Shown: piece by piece, positions 35,275 to 43,909 of the stretch
Position numbering within the stretch: position 1 is the first letter of the stretch
Layout of the letters: every line of letters starts with the position of its first letter
Origin: Kribbella capetownensis
GTDB lineage: Bacteria > Actinomycetota > Actinomycetes > Propionibacteriales > Kribbellaceae
Assembly (NCBI RefSeq): GCF_004331485.1
Contig: NZ_SJKD01000002.1
Coordinates: forward strand, 1-64,000
Direction of reading: 5' to 3'
DNA: 64,000 nucleotides
Translations under genes and position numbers: made by a program
Notes under the pieces: model-generated
What the model was told of the DNA's origin: nothing
Seen by the model: the letters and a program-made list of their open reading frames with translations, nothing else
Database searches by the model: none

Positions 35275-36244
35275 GGTCACAACCCCGACCGAGCAGGAGC
35301 CGGCACCGGCGCCGCCACGGCGCCGGCCCGGCCGGCCGAACTGGCGGCTGAGGCTGCGGCGCGACTGGCCGCTGTTGCTGATGGTGACGCCGGTGATCGT
35401 CCTGCTGCTGATTTTCCACTACCTGCCGACGCTCGGCAACGTGATCGCCTTCCAGGACTATTCGCCGTACGTCGGCATCCGCGACAGCGAGTTCATCGGC
35501 CTGGCCAACTTCAGCCGCCTGTTCAGCGAGGGAGCGTTCTGGTCGGCACTGGCCAACACGCTGACGATCACCACCTTCCAGTTGGTGTTCTTCTTCCCGA
35601 TCCCGATCCTGCTGGCGCTGCTGCTCAACAGCGTGCTGTCGGTGCGCATCAGAACCATCATTCAGGGCGTGGTCTACCTGCCGCACTTCTTTTCCTGGGT
35701 GCTGGTGGTCTCACTGTTCCAGCAGATGATCGGTGGTGCCGGTCTGCTCGCCCAGAGCCTGCGCAGCCACGGGTTCCATGCCGTCGACCTGATGACGAAG
35801 CCCGACTCGTTCATCCTGCTGGTCACCTTCCAGGCCGTCTGGAAGGACGCGGGCTGGGGCATGATCGTCTTCCTTGCCGCGCTGAGCACCATCAATCCGG
35901 CGCTCTACGAGGCCGCGGCGGCCGACGGCGCGAACCGGTGGCGCCGGCTGTGGCACATCACACTGCCCGGCCTGCGACCGGTGATCGTACTGCTGCTCAT
36001 CCTGCGGCTGGGTGACGCACTCACCGTCGGCTTCGAACAGTTCATCCTGCAACGCAATGCCGTCGGCGCCGACGCGGCCGAGGTGCTGGACACCTACGTG
36101 TACTTCGAGGGCCTGCTGTCCGGGGACTTCGGCTACGGCGCCGCGGCCGGCCTGTTCAAGGGCGTGGTCGGCCTCGTGCTGGTCCTGGTCGCCAACAAAT
36201 TCGCCCACCTGGTGGGCGAGCAGGGGGTGTATTCCCGCTCATGA
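35258..36244 (+). CDS. Sugar ABC permease (LplB type)
   Basis: A 328-residue membrane protein with six hydrophobic segments and the EAA loop EAAAADGANRWRRLWHITLP. The start IFHYLPTLGNVIAFQDYSPY is typical of LplB permeases, partners of YtcP. The GTG at 35258 overlaps the end of the binding-protein gene by 17 bases. The N-terminal 35 residues are proline- and arginine-rich and cytoplasmic. Confidence 0.88.
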   Translation: MTTVDEVTTPTEQEPAPAPPRRRPGRPNWRLRLRRDWPLLLMVTPVIVLLLIFHYLPTLGNVIAFQDYSPYVGIRDSEFIGLANFSRLFSEGAFWSALANTLTITTFQLVFFFPIPILLALLLNSVLSVRIRTIIQGVVYLPHFFSWVLVVSLFQQMIGGAGLLAQSLRSHGFHAVDLMTKPDSFILLVTFQAVWKDAGWGMIVFLAALSTINPALYEAAAADGANRWRRLWHITLPGLRPVIVLLLILRLGDALTVGFEQFILQRNAVGADAAEVLDTYVYFEGLLSGDFGYGAAAGLFKGVVGLVLVLVANKFAHLVGEQGVYSRS

Positions 36245-37200
36245 GCTCGCATGCCGTCAATCCAGCGGCCGCCGCGACGACCGGGCCGCCGGGCCGCGCC
36301 GAACGGCCGGTCTGGGAGGAGGAACCGACGCGGATCAGCCGGGTAGGCAAGCCGGTCGTGCTGGCGATCGTCTTTCTGATCATCGCTTTCCCCCTGTACG
36401 TCGTGGTCGTCACGAGCCTGTCGTCCACCGAGGCGGTCACCCGCGCGGGCGGCCTGGTCGTGGTGCCCCGGGACCTGACCGTCGCCGCCTACGTTCAGCT
36501 CCTGTCAGGTGGAGTGGTCACCAGGGCGCTGGTGATCAGCACCGCCATCACCGCCGTCGGCACGGCGTTCAGCCTGCTGATCACCATGCTCGCGGCGTAC
36601 GGGCTGTCGCGGCCGGGATCGCTGTGGCACCGGCCGCTGCTGTTCGTCGTCCTGCTCACGTTCCTTTTCGGGCCCGGCATCATTCCGAGTTATCTGCTGG
36701 TGAACTCGCTGGGACTCATCGACAGTTACGGGTCGCTGATCCTGCCGACCGCGATCTCGGCCTTCAACCTGATCGTGATGCGGGCCTTCTTCATGGGCAT
36801 CCCGAACGAGCTGATCGACAGCGCCCGGATTGACGGTGCGGGGGAGTTCGCAGTACTGACCCGCATCGTGATGCCGTTGTCGAAGGCCGTGGTCGCGGTG
36901 GTCGGTCTCTTCTACGCGGTCGGCTACTGGAACGCCTTCTTCAACGCGATGCTCTACCTCAACGACAACACCAAGTGGCCGTTGCAGCTCGTACTGCGCA
37001 CTTACATCGTGCAGCAACAGGCCTTGCCCAGCGGCGCGGGTGGGGTCACGGCGTCGCCCGGACTCGGGCTGACACCAGCACCGAGCCTGGCGATCAAGAT
37101 GGCTATCGTCGTCCTCGCCGTGGTGCCCGTGCTGCTGGTCTACCCGTTCATTCAGAAGCACTTCACCAAAGGCGTCATCGTCGGCGCGGTCAAGGGCTAG
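36241..37200 (+). CDS. Sugar ABC permease (YtcP type)
   Basis: A 319-residue permease with six hydrophobic segments, the EAA-like loop LIDSARIDGAGEFAVLTRIV and the conserved GYWNAFFNAMLYLND. The ATG overlaps the upstream stop (ATGA). It is the second channel subunit of the importer. No ATPase gene is in the operon, so a shared MsiK-type ATPase encoded elsewhere must energise it, as is normal for CUT1 systems in actinobacteria. Confidence 0.88.
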   Translation: MSSHAVNPAAAATTGPPGRAERPVWEEEPTRISRVGKPVVLAIVFLIIAFPLYVVVVTSLSSTEAVTRAGGLVVVPRDLTVAAYVQLLSGGVVTRALVISTAITAVGTAFSLLITMLAAYGLSRPGSLWHRPLLFVVLLTFLFGPGIIPSYLLVNSLGLIDSYGSLILPTAISAFNLIVMRAFFMGIPNELIDSARIDGAGEFAVLTRIVMPLSKAVVAVVGLFYAVGYWNAFFNAMLYLNDNTKWPLQLVLRTYIVQQQALPSGAGGVTASPGLGLTPAPSLAIKMAIVVLAVVPVLLVYPFIQKHFTKGVIVGAVKG

Positions 37201-37220
37201 TGCGGTTGAGAAGGAGTGGG

Positions 37221-39416
37221 ATGAAGCTTCCACGCAGACACGTCCTGGCCCTGGGCACCGGGGCGGCCATCGCCGCCACGGGCACAGCCCAGCCGGCCGC
37301 GGCGGCGCAGTACCGGCGAGCGGAGCGGTATCGCTGGCGGAACGTCGAGATCGTCGGCGGCGGCTTCGTCACCGGCATCATCCACCACCCCAAGCAGCGC
37401 GGGCTGGTCTATGCCCGGACCGACATCGGCGGCGCGGCCCGGCTGGATCCACGGACCAGGCGCTGGGTGCAGTTGCTGTCCTGGGTCGGGTTCCGGGACT
37501 GGAGCCTGACCGGCGTCGAAAGCCTGGCCGTCGATCCGCACGACCCGACCCGGCTTTACCTTGCCGTCGGCACCTACACGAACGAATGGTCACCGATCAA
37601 CGGGGCGATCCTCCGCTCGACCGACCAGGGCCGGACCTTCCGGCGTACCGACCTGCCGTTCAAACTCGGTGGCAACGAGCCGGGCCGGTCGATGGGCGAG
37701 CGGCTGGCAGTCGATCCGTGTGACGGCCGGATCCTCTACTTCGGCACCCGCAACCAGGGCTTGTGGCGCAGCACCGACCGCGGCGAGACGTGGGCGCGGG
37801 TGGAGAGCTTCCCAACCACTGGAACGGCGGGTATCGGGCTCGGCTTCGTCATCTTCGACCCACGTGGCTGCCGGCGCGACCGAGCGACGCGGACGATCTA
37901 CGTCGGGTCGACCGACCCGGCGAACCCCTTATGGCGCAGCGCCGACGCAGGCCGGACCTGGTCGGCTGTTGCGGGGCAACCAACGGGACTCATGCCTCAC
38001 CACGGCGACCTCGCCCCGGACGGACACCTCTACATGACCTACGGCGATCTCCCCGGACCGTACGAGATGTACAACGGCGCGGTCCACAAGCTCGACACCG
38101 CGACCGGCGTCTGGACCGACATCACGCCGTTGCGTCCGAACACCGGCGGCGAAGCTGGATTTGGGTATGCCGGACTGGCGACCGATTCGCGCAGGCCCGG
38201 AACGGTGATGGTGTCCACGATGAGCAGGTGGGGTCCGGTGGACGACGTGTTCAGGTCCGTGGACGGGGGAGCGACGTGGCACTCCATCGGGTCGAAGATC
38301 GTGCTTGACACCTCGGGTGCGCCCTATCTGAACTTCCATGAGCCAAAGCCGAAGTTGGGCTGGATGATCGGGGACATCTCGATCGACCCGTTCGACTCGG
38401 ACAAGGTCATGTACGTCACCGGAGCCACCATCTTCGGGACCGACGACGTGACGAACGCCGAGCGGGGCCGCAGTACGCACTGGTCGGTCCGGGCACAGGG
38501 GCTGGAGGAGACGGCAGTACTGGACCTGATCAGTCCGCCGTGGGGACCGCCGCTGATCAGCGCGCTCGGGGACATCGGGGTCTACCGGCACGACCGGCTG
38601 GACGTCGTACCGCCGGACGGGCAGGCCGCGAACCCGGTCAGCGGGAGCTCGCCGAGCCTCGACTATGCGGCGAAGGTCGAGGGGTTCGTAGTCCGGGTCG
38701 CGTACGGCGGCAGCCTGCAACGCGCCGCGTTCTCGACCGATTCGGGAGTGAGCTGGCAGCCGTTCGCAGGAGAACCCGGCGGCTCCAGCCAGCCCGGAAA
38801 GATTGTGGTGAGCACGGACGCGCGAACGATCGTCTGGGTGCCGGGTGACGTCCTCCCGCACTACTCGCGCGACCGCGGCGTGACCTGGACGCCGGTCGCC
38901 GGCCTCCCGCATCAGGTTGCGGTCGCCGCCGACCGGGTGAGCCCGAGCCTCTTCTACGCGTTCGACCCGGCCACCGGTACGGCGTACCGAAGTCTCGACG
39001 GCGGCGTGAACTTCTTGCCTACGGCAACCGGACTCCCGACCGGTAGTGGGAAGCTCGAGACGGTGCTGGACCGGGCTGGGCACTGCTGGCTCGCGACCGG
39101 CGCCGGTGGCCTGCATCGTTCGGTGGACCAGGGTCTCAGCTATCACCGGCTGACGACCATCGAGGAGGCGCAGACCGTCGGCTTCGGCAAGGCGGCGCGG
39201 GGACGATCCGAGATGGCTGTCTACAGCTCGGGCCGAGTGGGCGGGGTGGACGGCATCTTCCGATCGGACGACAGCGGCGGGAGCTGGGTCCGCATCAACG
39301 ACGACCGGCATCAGTACGCGTCCACCAACGAGGCGATCACGGGCGACCCCCGGGTCTACGGGCGCGTCTACCTGTCCACCAACGGACTTGGCATTCCTTA
39401 CGGGGAGCCGCAATGA
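37221..39416 (+). CDS. Secreted GH74 xyloglucanase
   Basis: A 731-residue protein with a Tat-like signal (LPRRHVLALGTGAAIA, AxA site near residue 33) and two seven-bladed propellers built of repeats such as LRSTDQGRTFRR, WRSTDRGETW, WRSADAGRTW and FRSVDGGATW. The segments GVESLAVDPHDP and MGERLAVDP, and MIGDISIDPFD in the middle, carry the Asp residues expected at the GH74 cleft. GH74 enzymes hydrolyse the glucan backbone of xyloglucan. The ATG has AAGGAGTGGG upstream. It is co-transcribed with the importer before it and GH42 after it. Confidence 0.87.
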   Translation: MKLPRRHVLALGTGAAIAATGTAQPAAAAQYRRAERYRWRNVEIVGGGFVTGIIHHPKQRGLVYARTDIGGAARLDPRTRRWVQLLSWVGFRDWSLTGVESLAVDPHDPTRLYLAVGTYTNEWSPINGAILRSTDQGRTFRRTDLPFKLGGNEPGRSMGERLAVDPCDGRILYFGTRNQGLWRSTDRGETWARVESFPTTGTAGIGLGFVIFDPRGCRRDRATRTIYVGSTDPANPLWRSADAGRTWSAVAGQPTGLMPHHGDLAPDGHLYMTYGDLPGPYEMYNGAVHKLDTATGVWTDITPLRPNTGGEAGFGYAGLATDSRRPGTVMVSTMSRWGPVDDVFRSVDGGATWHSIGSKIVLDTSGAPYLNFHEPKPKLGWMIGDISIDPFDSDKVMYVTGATIFGTDDVTNAERGRSTHWSVRAQGLEETAVLDLISPPWGPPLISALGDIGVYRHDRLDVVPPDGQAANPVSGSSPSLDYAAKVEGFVVRVAYGGSLQRAAFSTDSGVSWQPFAGEPGGSSQPGKIVVSTDARTIVWVPGDVLPHYSRDRGVTWTPVAGLPHQVAVAADRVSPSLFYAFDPATGTAYRSLDGGVNFLPTATGLPTGSGKLETVLDRAGHCWLATGAGGLHRSVDQGLSYHRLTTIEEAQTVGFGKAARGRSEMAVYSSGRVGGVDGIFRSDDSGGSWVRINDDRHQYASTNEAITGDPRVYGRVYLSTNGLGIPYGEPQ

Positions 39417-41359
39417 CGCGCCTGTACTTCGGGGGCGACTACAACCCCGAGCAGTGGTCGCCGGAGGTGTGGAAGGAAGACATCGCCTTGATGCGTCGCG
39501 CCGGCGTGAACCTGGTGACGGTCGGAGTCTTCGCCTGGTCCAGCCTGGAGCCGGAACCAGGGCGGTACGAGTTCGGCTGGCTCGACCAGGTGATGGATCT
39601 CCTGCACGACGGCGGAGTGCAGGTCGATCTTGCCACGCCGACGGCATCACCACCGCCCTGGTTCAGCCGGCTGCATCCCGACGCACTCCCGGTCCGCGCC
39701 GACGGTGTACGGCTGACGCACGGAAGCAGGGATACGTACTGCGCTTCCGCGCCGGCGTACCGGGAAGCCGCGGTCGGGATCGCGCGGGCGCTGGCCGAGC
39801 GCTACTCCGGTCATCCCGGGCTGGCGATGTGGCATGTCCACAACGAGTACGGCACGGTCTGCTACTGCGACCACGCGGCCGCGGCCTTCCGGCGCTGGTT
39901 GCGGCACCGGTACGGCGACCTCGACCGGCTGAATTCTGCCTGGAACACCGCGTTCTGGAGTCAGGGCTACCTGGCGTGGGAGGACATCCAGCCGCCGCGG
40001 ACCACCCAATACCTGGTCAATCCGACGCAGTCGCTGGACTTCCGGCGGTTCTGGTCCGATGAACTGCTCGGCGCATTCTCCGAACAGAAGGCGATCCTGC
40101 GTGGCTTCACCCCGCATGTCCCGATCACGACGAACTTCGTCTTCGGGGCATGGGTGCCGGTCAACCACGCCCGCTGGGCCGCCGAGGTGGACCTGGTGGC
40201 GATCGACCACTATCCCAGCAGCGCAGGGATCGGCGCGGAGGAACAGACCGCCTTCGGCGCCGATCTGGCTCGCGGCTGGGCAGGTGGGAGGTCGTGGCTG
40301 TTGATGGAGCAGGCCGCCGGTACCTTGCACGACCGCGGTCGGCTGCACACCAAGGAACCCGGTCGGATGGCCCGGCACAGCCTGGCCCACATCGCTCGCG
40401 GATCGCGCGGCGCGATGTTCTTCCAGTGGCGCGCCTCCAGGGGTGGAGCGGAGATGTTCCACTCCGCGATGGTCCCGCACGCCGGACCGCAGACCCGGCG
40501 GTTCGGCGAGATCGCCGAATTCGGCACTCTGCTACCGCGGCTCGCGGAGGTCGAGGGAAGCTCCGTGCCGGCGGAAGTGGCGATTCTCTGGGACGTCGAG
40601 GCCTGGTGGGCGATGCAGTCGACGCAATTGCCGTCGTCCGGCCTCGACTACCTCGCTGCCGTTCGAGCCGCGCACCGGCAGTTCTGGACGGCGGGTATCG
40701 GTGTCGACTTCGCGGATCCGGGTTCCGACCTCTCGGCGTACCGGCTGGTCGTCGCGCCGAGCCTCTACCTGGTCTCGGAGCAGAAGGCGGACTCGATCGC
40801 ACGGTACGTCGAAGCCGGCGGGCACGTGCTGGTGACCTACTTCAGCGGGATCGTGAATGGGGACGCGCAGGTGTGGCTGGGCGGCTATCCCGGTGCCTTT
40901 GGCGAACTCCTGGGACTGCGCGTCGAGGAGTTCCACCCGGTACGCGAGGTGGATCTGGCCTCCGGCGAACGGGGGAGTCTGTGGAGCGAGGACCTGCGGC
41001 TGACCGGTGCCGAGGCGATCGACCGGTACCACGGTGGTGTGCTCGACGGTTCGCCTGCCGTCACCAGGAATCGGTACGGCGACGGCCTCGCCTGGTACGT
41101 GTCGACCCAACTCGACGATGACGCGTATCGGTCTCTGGTGACGAAAGTGGCCGGCGAGGCGGGGGTGGATGCTCCCGAGCCGGTGGAGGGTGTCGAAATG
41201 GTCCGAAGACGGTCCGGCGCGATCACGTGGACCTTCCTGATCAACCATGGCGACTCGGAGGCCGTCGTACCGATCACAGGGTACGAGCTGATGTCGGACG
41301 CGCAGCTCGTGGGGCCGTTGGTGCTGGCCGCGGGCGCCCAGGCCGTCGTGCGAGCCTGA
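39413..41359 (+). CDS. GH42 beta-galactosidase
   Basis: A 648-residue enzyme with the GH42 barrel (YFGGDYNPEQWSPEVW, GVNLVTVGVFAWSSLEP). The acid/base Glu145 is in HVHNEYG and the nucleophile Glu299 in LLMEQAAG. The trimerisation and C-terminal domains follow (YLVSEQKADSIARYVEAGG, LINHGDSEAVVPI). No signal peptide, so it acts inside the cell and would remove galactose from imported xyloglucan oligosaccharides. Its ATG overlaps the GH74 stop. It is the last gene of the operon, facing the convergent lacI gene two bases later. Confidence 0.9.
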   Translation: MTRLYFGGDYNPEQWSPEVWKEDIALMRRAGVNLVTVGVFAWSSLEPEPGRYEFGWLDQVMDLLHDGGVQVDLATPTASPPPWFSRLHPDALPVRADGVRLTHGSRDTYCASAPAYREAAVGIARALAERYSGHPGLAMWHVHNEYGTVCYCDHAAAAFRRWLRHRYGDLDRLNSAWNTAFWSQGYLAWEDIQPPRTTQYLVNPTQSLDFRRFWSDELLGAFSEQKAILRGFTPHVPITTNFVFGAWVPVNHARWAAEVDLVAIDHYPSSAGIGAEEQTAFGADLARGWAGGRSWLLMEQAAGTLHDRGRLHTKEPGRMARHSLAHIARGSRGAMFFQWRASRGGAEMFHSAMVPHAGPQTRRFGEIAEFGTLLPRLAEVEGSSVPAEVAILWDVEAWWAMQSTQLPSSGLDYLAAVRAAHRQFWTAGIGVDFADPGSDLSAYRLVVAPSLYLVSEQKADSIARYVEAGGHVLVTYFSGIVNGDAQVWLGGYPGAFGELLGLRVEEFHPVREVDLASGERGSLWSEDLRLTGAEAIDRYHGGVLDGSPAVTRNRYGDGLAWYVSTQLDDDAYRSLVTKVAGEAGVDAPEPVEGVEMVRRRSGAITWTFLINHGDSEAVVPITGYELMSDAQLVGPLVLAAGAQAVVRA

Positions 41360-41361
41360 TG

Positions 41362-42447
41362 TCAGGGCGCGGTGCTCGTGCTCGCGCGGGCGGTCAACTG
41401 CGCGGGCATCAGAGTCACCCCTGGGCCAAGGTCGCTGTCGAGCTTGGCGATCAGGGTCTCCACTGCCTGCTGGCCGATCTCGTCGGCAGGCAGCGTGACA
41501 GAGGACAGCTGTGGCACCTGCCGTACGGCGACATCGTCGGCGCAGATCGCCATCAGCGACATGTCCTCGGGGACTCGTCGGCCGAGACGGCGCAAAACGT
41601 CGAGCAGCGGACCGATGATCGGCTCGTTCTGGATCACCACGCCGGTGATGCCGGGATGCTCACGGAGGAGGTCCCCGACGGTCTCCAGGACAGCCTCGAA
41701 GGTGGACTCGCAGGGAGTTTCGATACCCGCGATGCCGCGCCGTTCAGCCGCGGCCTGGAAGCCGGCCACCGTCCGGGCAGCGAATCCGGTCTGGCGTTCG
41801 TAGACCGCCGACGGCGTTCCCAGCAAGGCGATCTCGTGATGGCCGAGATCGGCCAGATGATCGACGCACTGCTCGGCGGCGGCGAAGAAGTCCAGGTCGA
41901 TACAGGTCAGGCCCTCGGTGTCGGCCGGGATCCCGATCAGCACCGACGGCATCGGCAGCTCCCGCAGCAGTGGTACTCGTTCGTCATGCAGTTCCACGTC
42001 CATCACGACCAGCGCGTCGACGAGGGCGCTCTGCGAGACGCGTTCGAGGCCCGAGCGGCCTTCGTCGGCGGTCAGCAACAGGACGTCGTGGTCGAACCGG
42101 CGGGCGGTGGTGACCACGGCGGTGGCGAACTGCATCAGCACGGGCACGTGCATGCCCGCGCGCAGCGGGATCACCAGGGCGATCACGTTCGACCGGTTGG
42201 AGGCGAGCGCGCGGGCGCTCGCGTTCGGCCGGTACCCGAGTACCCGGACCGCTTCCTGGACCCGGTCGCGCGTCGCGCTCGAGATCGACCGCTTGCCGCT
42301 GAGAACATAGGACACTGTGCTGGCCGCCACCCCGGCCTGCCGGGCGACGTCGGTGATCGTGACGATGACTTGCCTCCGCGATCCGGGCTTCGGTAGTTGA
42401 AGCGCTTCGACAAGGACCAGCGTCGAACTCCCGCCAGCGTCTGTCAA
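41362..42447 (-). CDS. LacI-family regulator with no canonical start at the expected place
   Basis: The HTH (TITDVARQAGVAASTVSYVL, SGKRSIS), hinge (RPNASARALASNRSN) and effector domain (ALVIPLRAG ... ICADDVAVRQVPQLSSV) are those of a complete LacI repressor of about 335 residues. A perfect GGAGG (42373-42377) lies six bases before codon ATC at 42366, exactly where family members begin, but ATC is not a normal start. The only canonical in-frame start is TTG at 42447, which I use as outer limit. That start would put the gene's own operator (42397-42410) inside the coding region. The true N-terminus is probably near 42366. It is the candidate that binds the TCGAAGCGCTTCGA sites. Confidence 0.8.
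   Translation of the reverse strand: MTDAGGSSTLVLVEALQLPKPGSRRQVIVTITDVARQAGVAASTVSYVLSGKRSISSATRDRVQEAVRVLGYRPNASARALASNRSNVIALVIPLRAGMHVPVLMQFATAVVTTARRFDHDVLLLTADEGRSGLERVSQSALVDALVVMDVELHDERVPLLRELPMPSVLIGIPADTEGLTCIDLDFFAAAEQCVDHLADLGHHEIALLGTPSAVYERQTGFAARTVAGFQAAAERRGIAGIETPCESTFEAVLETVGDLLREHPGITGVVIQNEPIIGPLLDVLRRLGRRVPEDMSLMAICADDVAVRQVPQLSSVTLPADEIGQQAVETLIAKLDSDLGPGVTLMPAQLTARASTSTAP
42397..42410. promoter_or_regulatory. CRE-like LacI operator at the lacI gene
   Basis: TTGAAGCGCTTCGA, 31 bases before the probable translation start of the lacI gene and one base from the perfect palindrome. Suggests autoregulation. Confidence 0.7.
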
Positions 42448-42614
42448 GATCCGGCGTCGTCACGCAAGGTCACCCCGCTCGGCCAGCGTTCCCGCCGAGG
42501 GCTGCAGGATCTTGTCCAGAAGGCCACAGCCTTGCGCACGAGAGCGCCTGGAAACGTTGTGAGTCGCTGTCGCGCCTTAATTCATCGCGTCTGCAAAAGA
42601 CCGGCCTCACGGAG

Positions 42615-42665
42615 GGTAAAGGTTTACCGATGCACGTTGCCAAATCGAATTCGAATCGAATTCGA
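42615..42665. repeat. Palindrome cluster in the lacI-GH12 intergenic region
   Basis: GGTAAA-GG-TTTACC (42615-42628) is a perfect palindrome, followed by two adjacent copies of ATCGAATTCGA (42644-42654 and 42655-42665), each containing the palindrome TCGAATTCGA. The surrounding 42448-43066 interval is less GC-rich and shows no convincing gene; 42780-42990 has coding-like scraps only. Confidence 0.5.
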
Positions 42666-43066
42666 CGCCTTTCCAGCTGATGTTCGCGAGCCAGATCGGC
42701 CGTTAGCTCTGAGACGATTCAAAGCCACGACCTCGGATCAGTACTGCGATCTATAGGGGTTTCTGCTACTACCTCACCGCTGACGAGCGGGCCGGTGACC
42801 TCGTGTCCGAGCTGCGGAATCGGAGAAGACCTTCCTGGTGCTGGATCTGCTGCGCAAGCTCCGCACCGAGCTGCCGATGGGCGGGACGGATTTGCTACCG
42901 GGGAGGCAGGGGAGTCGCTGAAGATCGAAGCCGGCGCCGTTCGCGTCGTCCGGATCGCGCACGAAAGTCCCCGGCCCGATGATCCGCGCGCCGGTCGGTC
43001 TCTCGACATCGGGTGGTTCCCGGCCCTAGCGCCAGCCGCCCGGGCGTCCTAGAGTGTCGTCACTCG

Positions 43067-43080
43067 TCGAAGCGCTTCGA
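43067..43080. promoter_or_regulatory. CRE-like LacI operator, GH12 distal
   Basis: Perfect TCGAAGCGCTTCGA palindrome, the first of two copies exactly 30 bases apart before the GH12 gene. Confidence 0.78.
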
Positions 43081-43096
43081 TATCTTCGCAACGCTG

Positions 43097-43110
43097 TCGA
43101 AGCGCTTCGA
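43097..43110. promoter_or_regulatory. CRE-like LacI operator, GH12 proximal
   Basis: Second perfect TCGAAGCGCTTCGA palindrome, 65 bases before the GH12 ATG and about three helical turns from the first copy. Confidence 0.78.
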
Positions 43111-43174
43111 TCGATTCGTCCCCTGGTTCGCCCAAAGGTCCGGCCGTCGGCCGGGCTCAACGAGAGGAACGGAA

Positions 43175-43867
43175 ATGCCCAGATGGTTGAAAGCAGCAAC
43201 GGCACTGCTGGCAATGCTCACCGCCGGCCTGGTGACCGCGGCGCCTGCCAATGCGGCGACCTGGTCGTCGTCGGACAAGTGGGGTTCGTGGTCCAACGGC
43301 GGCTACACCCTGCGCAATGACGTCTGGGGTGGGGGAGCCGGACCCCAGACCATCTGGGCCAACTCCTACAGCAACTGGGGAGTCTGGGCCGATCACCCGA
43401 ACACGGGTGGCGTCAAGGCCTATCCGCACGCGGCCCGCAACATCGGCAGGCGGGTGAGCGCTCTCGGCTCGTTGACCAGCAACTTCAACGTCTCGAGGCC
43501 GGGTAGTGGCTCGTACTCGTCGACGTACGACATCTGGGCCGGCAACAACGCCTACGAGATCATGCTGTGGATGAACAAGCAGGGCGCGGTAGGTCCGATC
43601 GGCAGCTACCAAGCAACCGCCACAGTAGGGGGACACAGCTGGAACGTCTACCGCGGCAACAACGGTGGCAACGAGGTCTTCTCGTTCATCCGTACCTCGA
43701 ACACCAATGCCGGGTCGGTGGACATCAAAGCCGTGTTGAACTGGATCCGTGCGCGCGGCTGGATGGGCGATCAGACGGTCGGCGAGGTGCAGTTCGGCTT
43801 CGAGATCACCTCGGCGTCCGGTGGCCTGAATTTCAATACCAACTCGTACTCGGTCTCGTCCAACTGA
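43175..43867 (+). CDS. Secreted GH12 endoglucanase/xyloglucanase
   Basis: A 230-residue secreted enzyme. The signal peptide (LLAMLTAGLVTAAPANA) ends at an AxA site near residue 27. The mature protein is a single GH12 jelly-roll (WGSWSNGGYTLRNDVWGGG, PHAARNIG). The nucleophile Glu128 is in YEIMLWMN and the acid/base Glu210 in FGFEIT. GH12 enzymes cut beta-1,4-glucan or xyloglucan; the neighbouring genes favour xyloglucan. No carbohydrate-binding module is attached. The ATG at 43175 follows GAGAGGAACGG. Two LacI sites control it and a strong terminator follows. Confidence 0.9.
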   Translation: MPRWLKAATALLAMLTAGLVTAAPANAATWSSSDKWGSWSNGGYTLRNDVWGGGAGPQTIWANSYSNWGVWADHPNTGGVKAYPHAARNIGRRVSALGSLTSNFNVSRPGSGSYSSTYDIWAGNNAYEIMLWMNKQGAVGPIGSYQATATVGGHSWNVYRGNNGGNEVFSFIRTSNTNAGSVDIKAVLNWIRARGWMGDQTVGEVQFGFEITSASGGLNFNTNSYSVSSN

Positions 43868-43870
43868 TCC

Positions 43871-43906
43871 CGGTCTGGGGGCTCCCGCAGCGGAGCCCCC
43901 AGACCG
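43871..43906 (+). terminator. Strong hairpin terminator after GH12
   Basis: A perfect 15-bp stem (arms CGGTCTGGGGGCTCC and GGAGCCCCCAGACCG) with a 6-base loop starts four bases after the GH12 stop. There is no T-run, as is common in high-GC actinobacteria. Confidence 0.85.
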
Positions 43907-43909
43907 TTG

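Noticed and set aside
33562..35280. 572-codon minus-strand frame over the oligosaccharide-binding protein gene
   Set aside because: High-GC third-position shadow of a clear Tat-lipoprotein gene.
37929..39653. 574-codon minus-strand frame over GH74/GH42
   Set aside because: Arg/Pro/Asp-rich shadow with no family features; it crosses the boundary of two well-supported genes.
42780..42990. Coding-like scraps in the lacI-GH12 gap
   Set aside because: Short frames without starts, ribosome sites or recognisable families.
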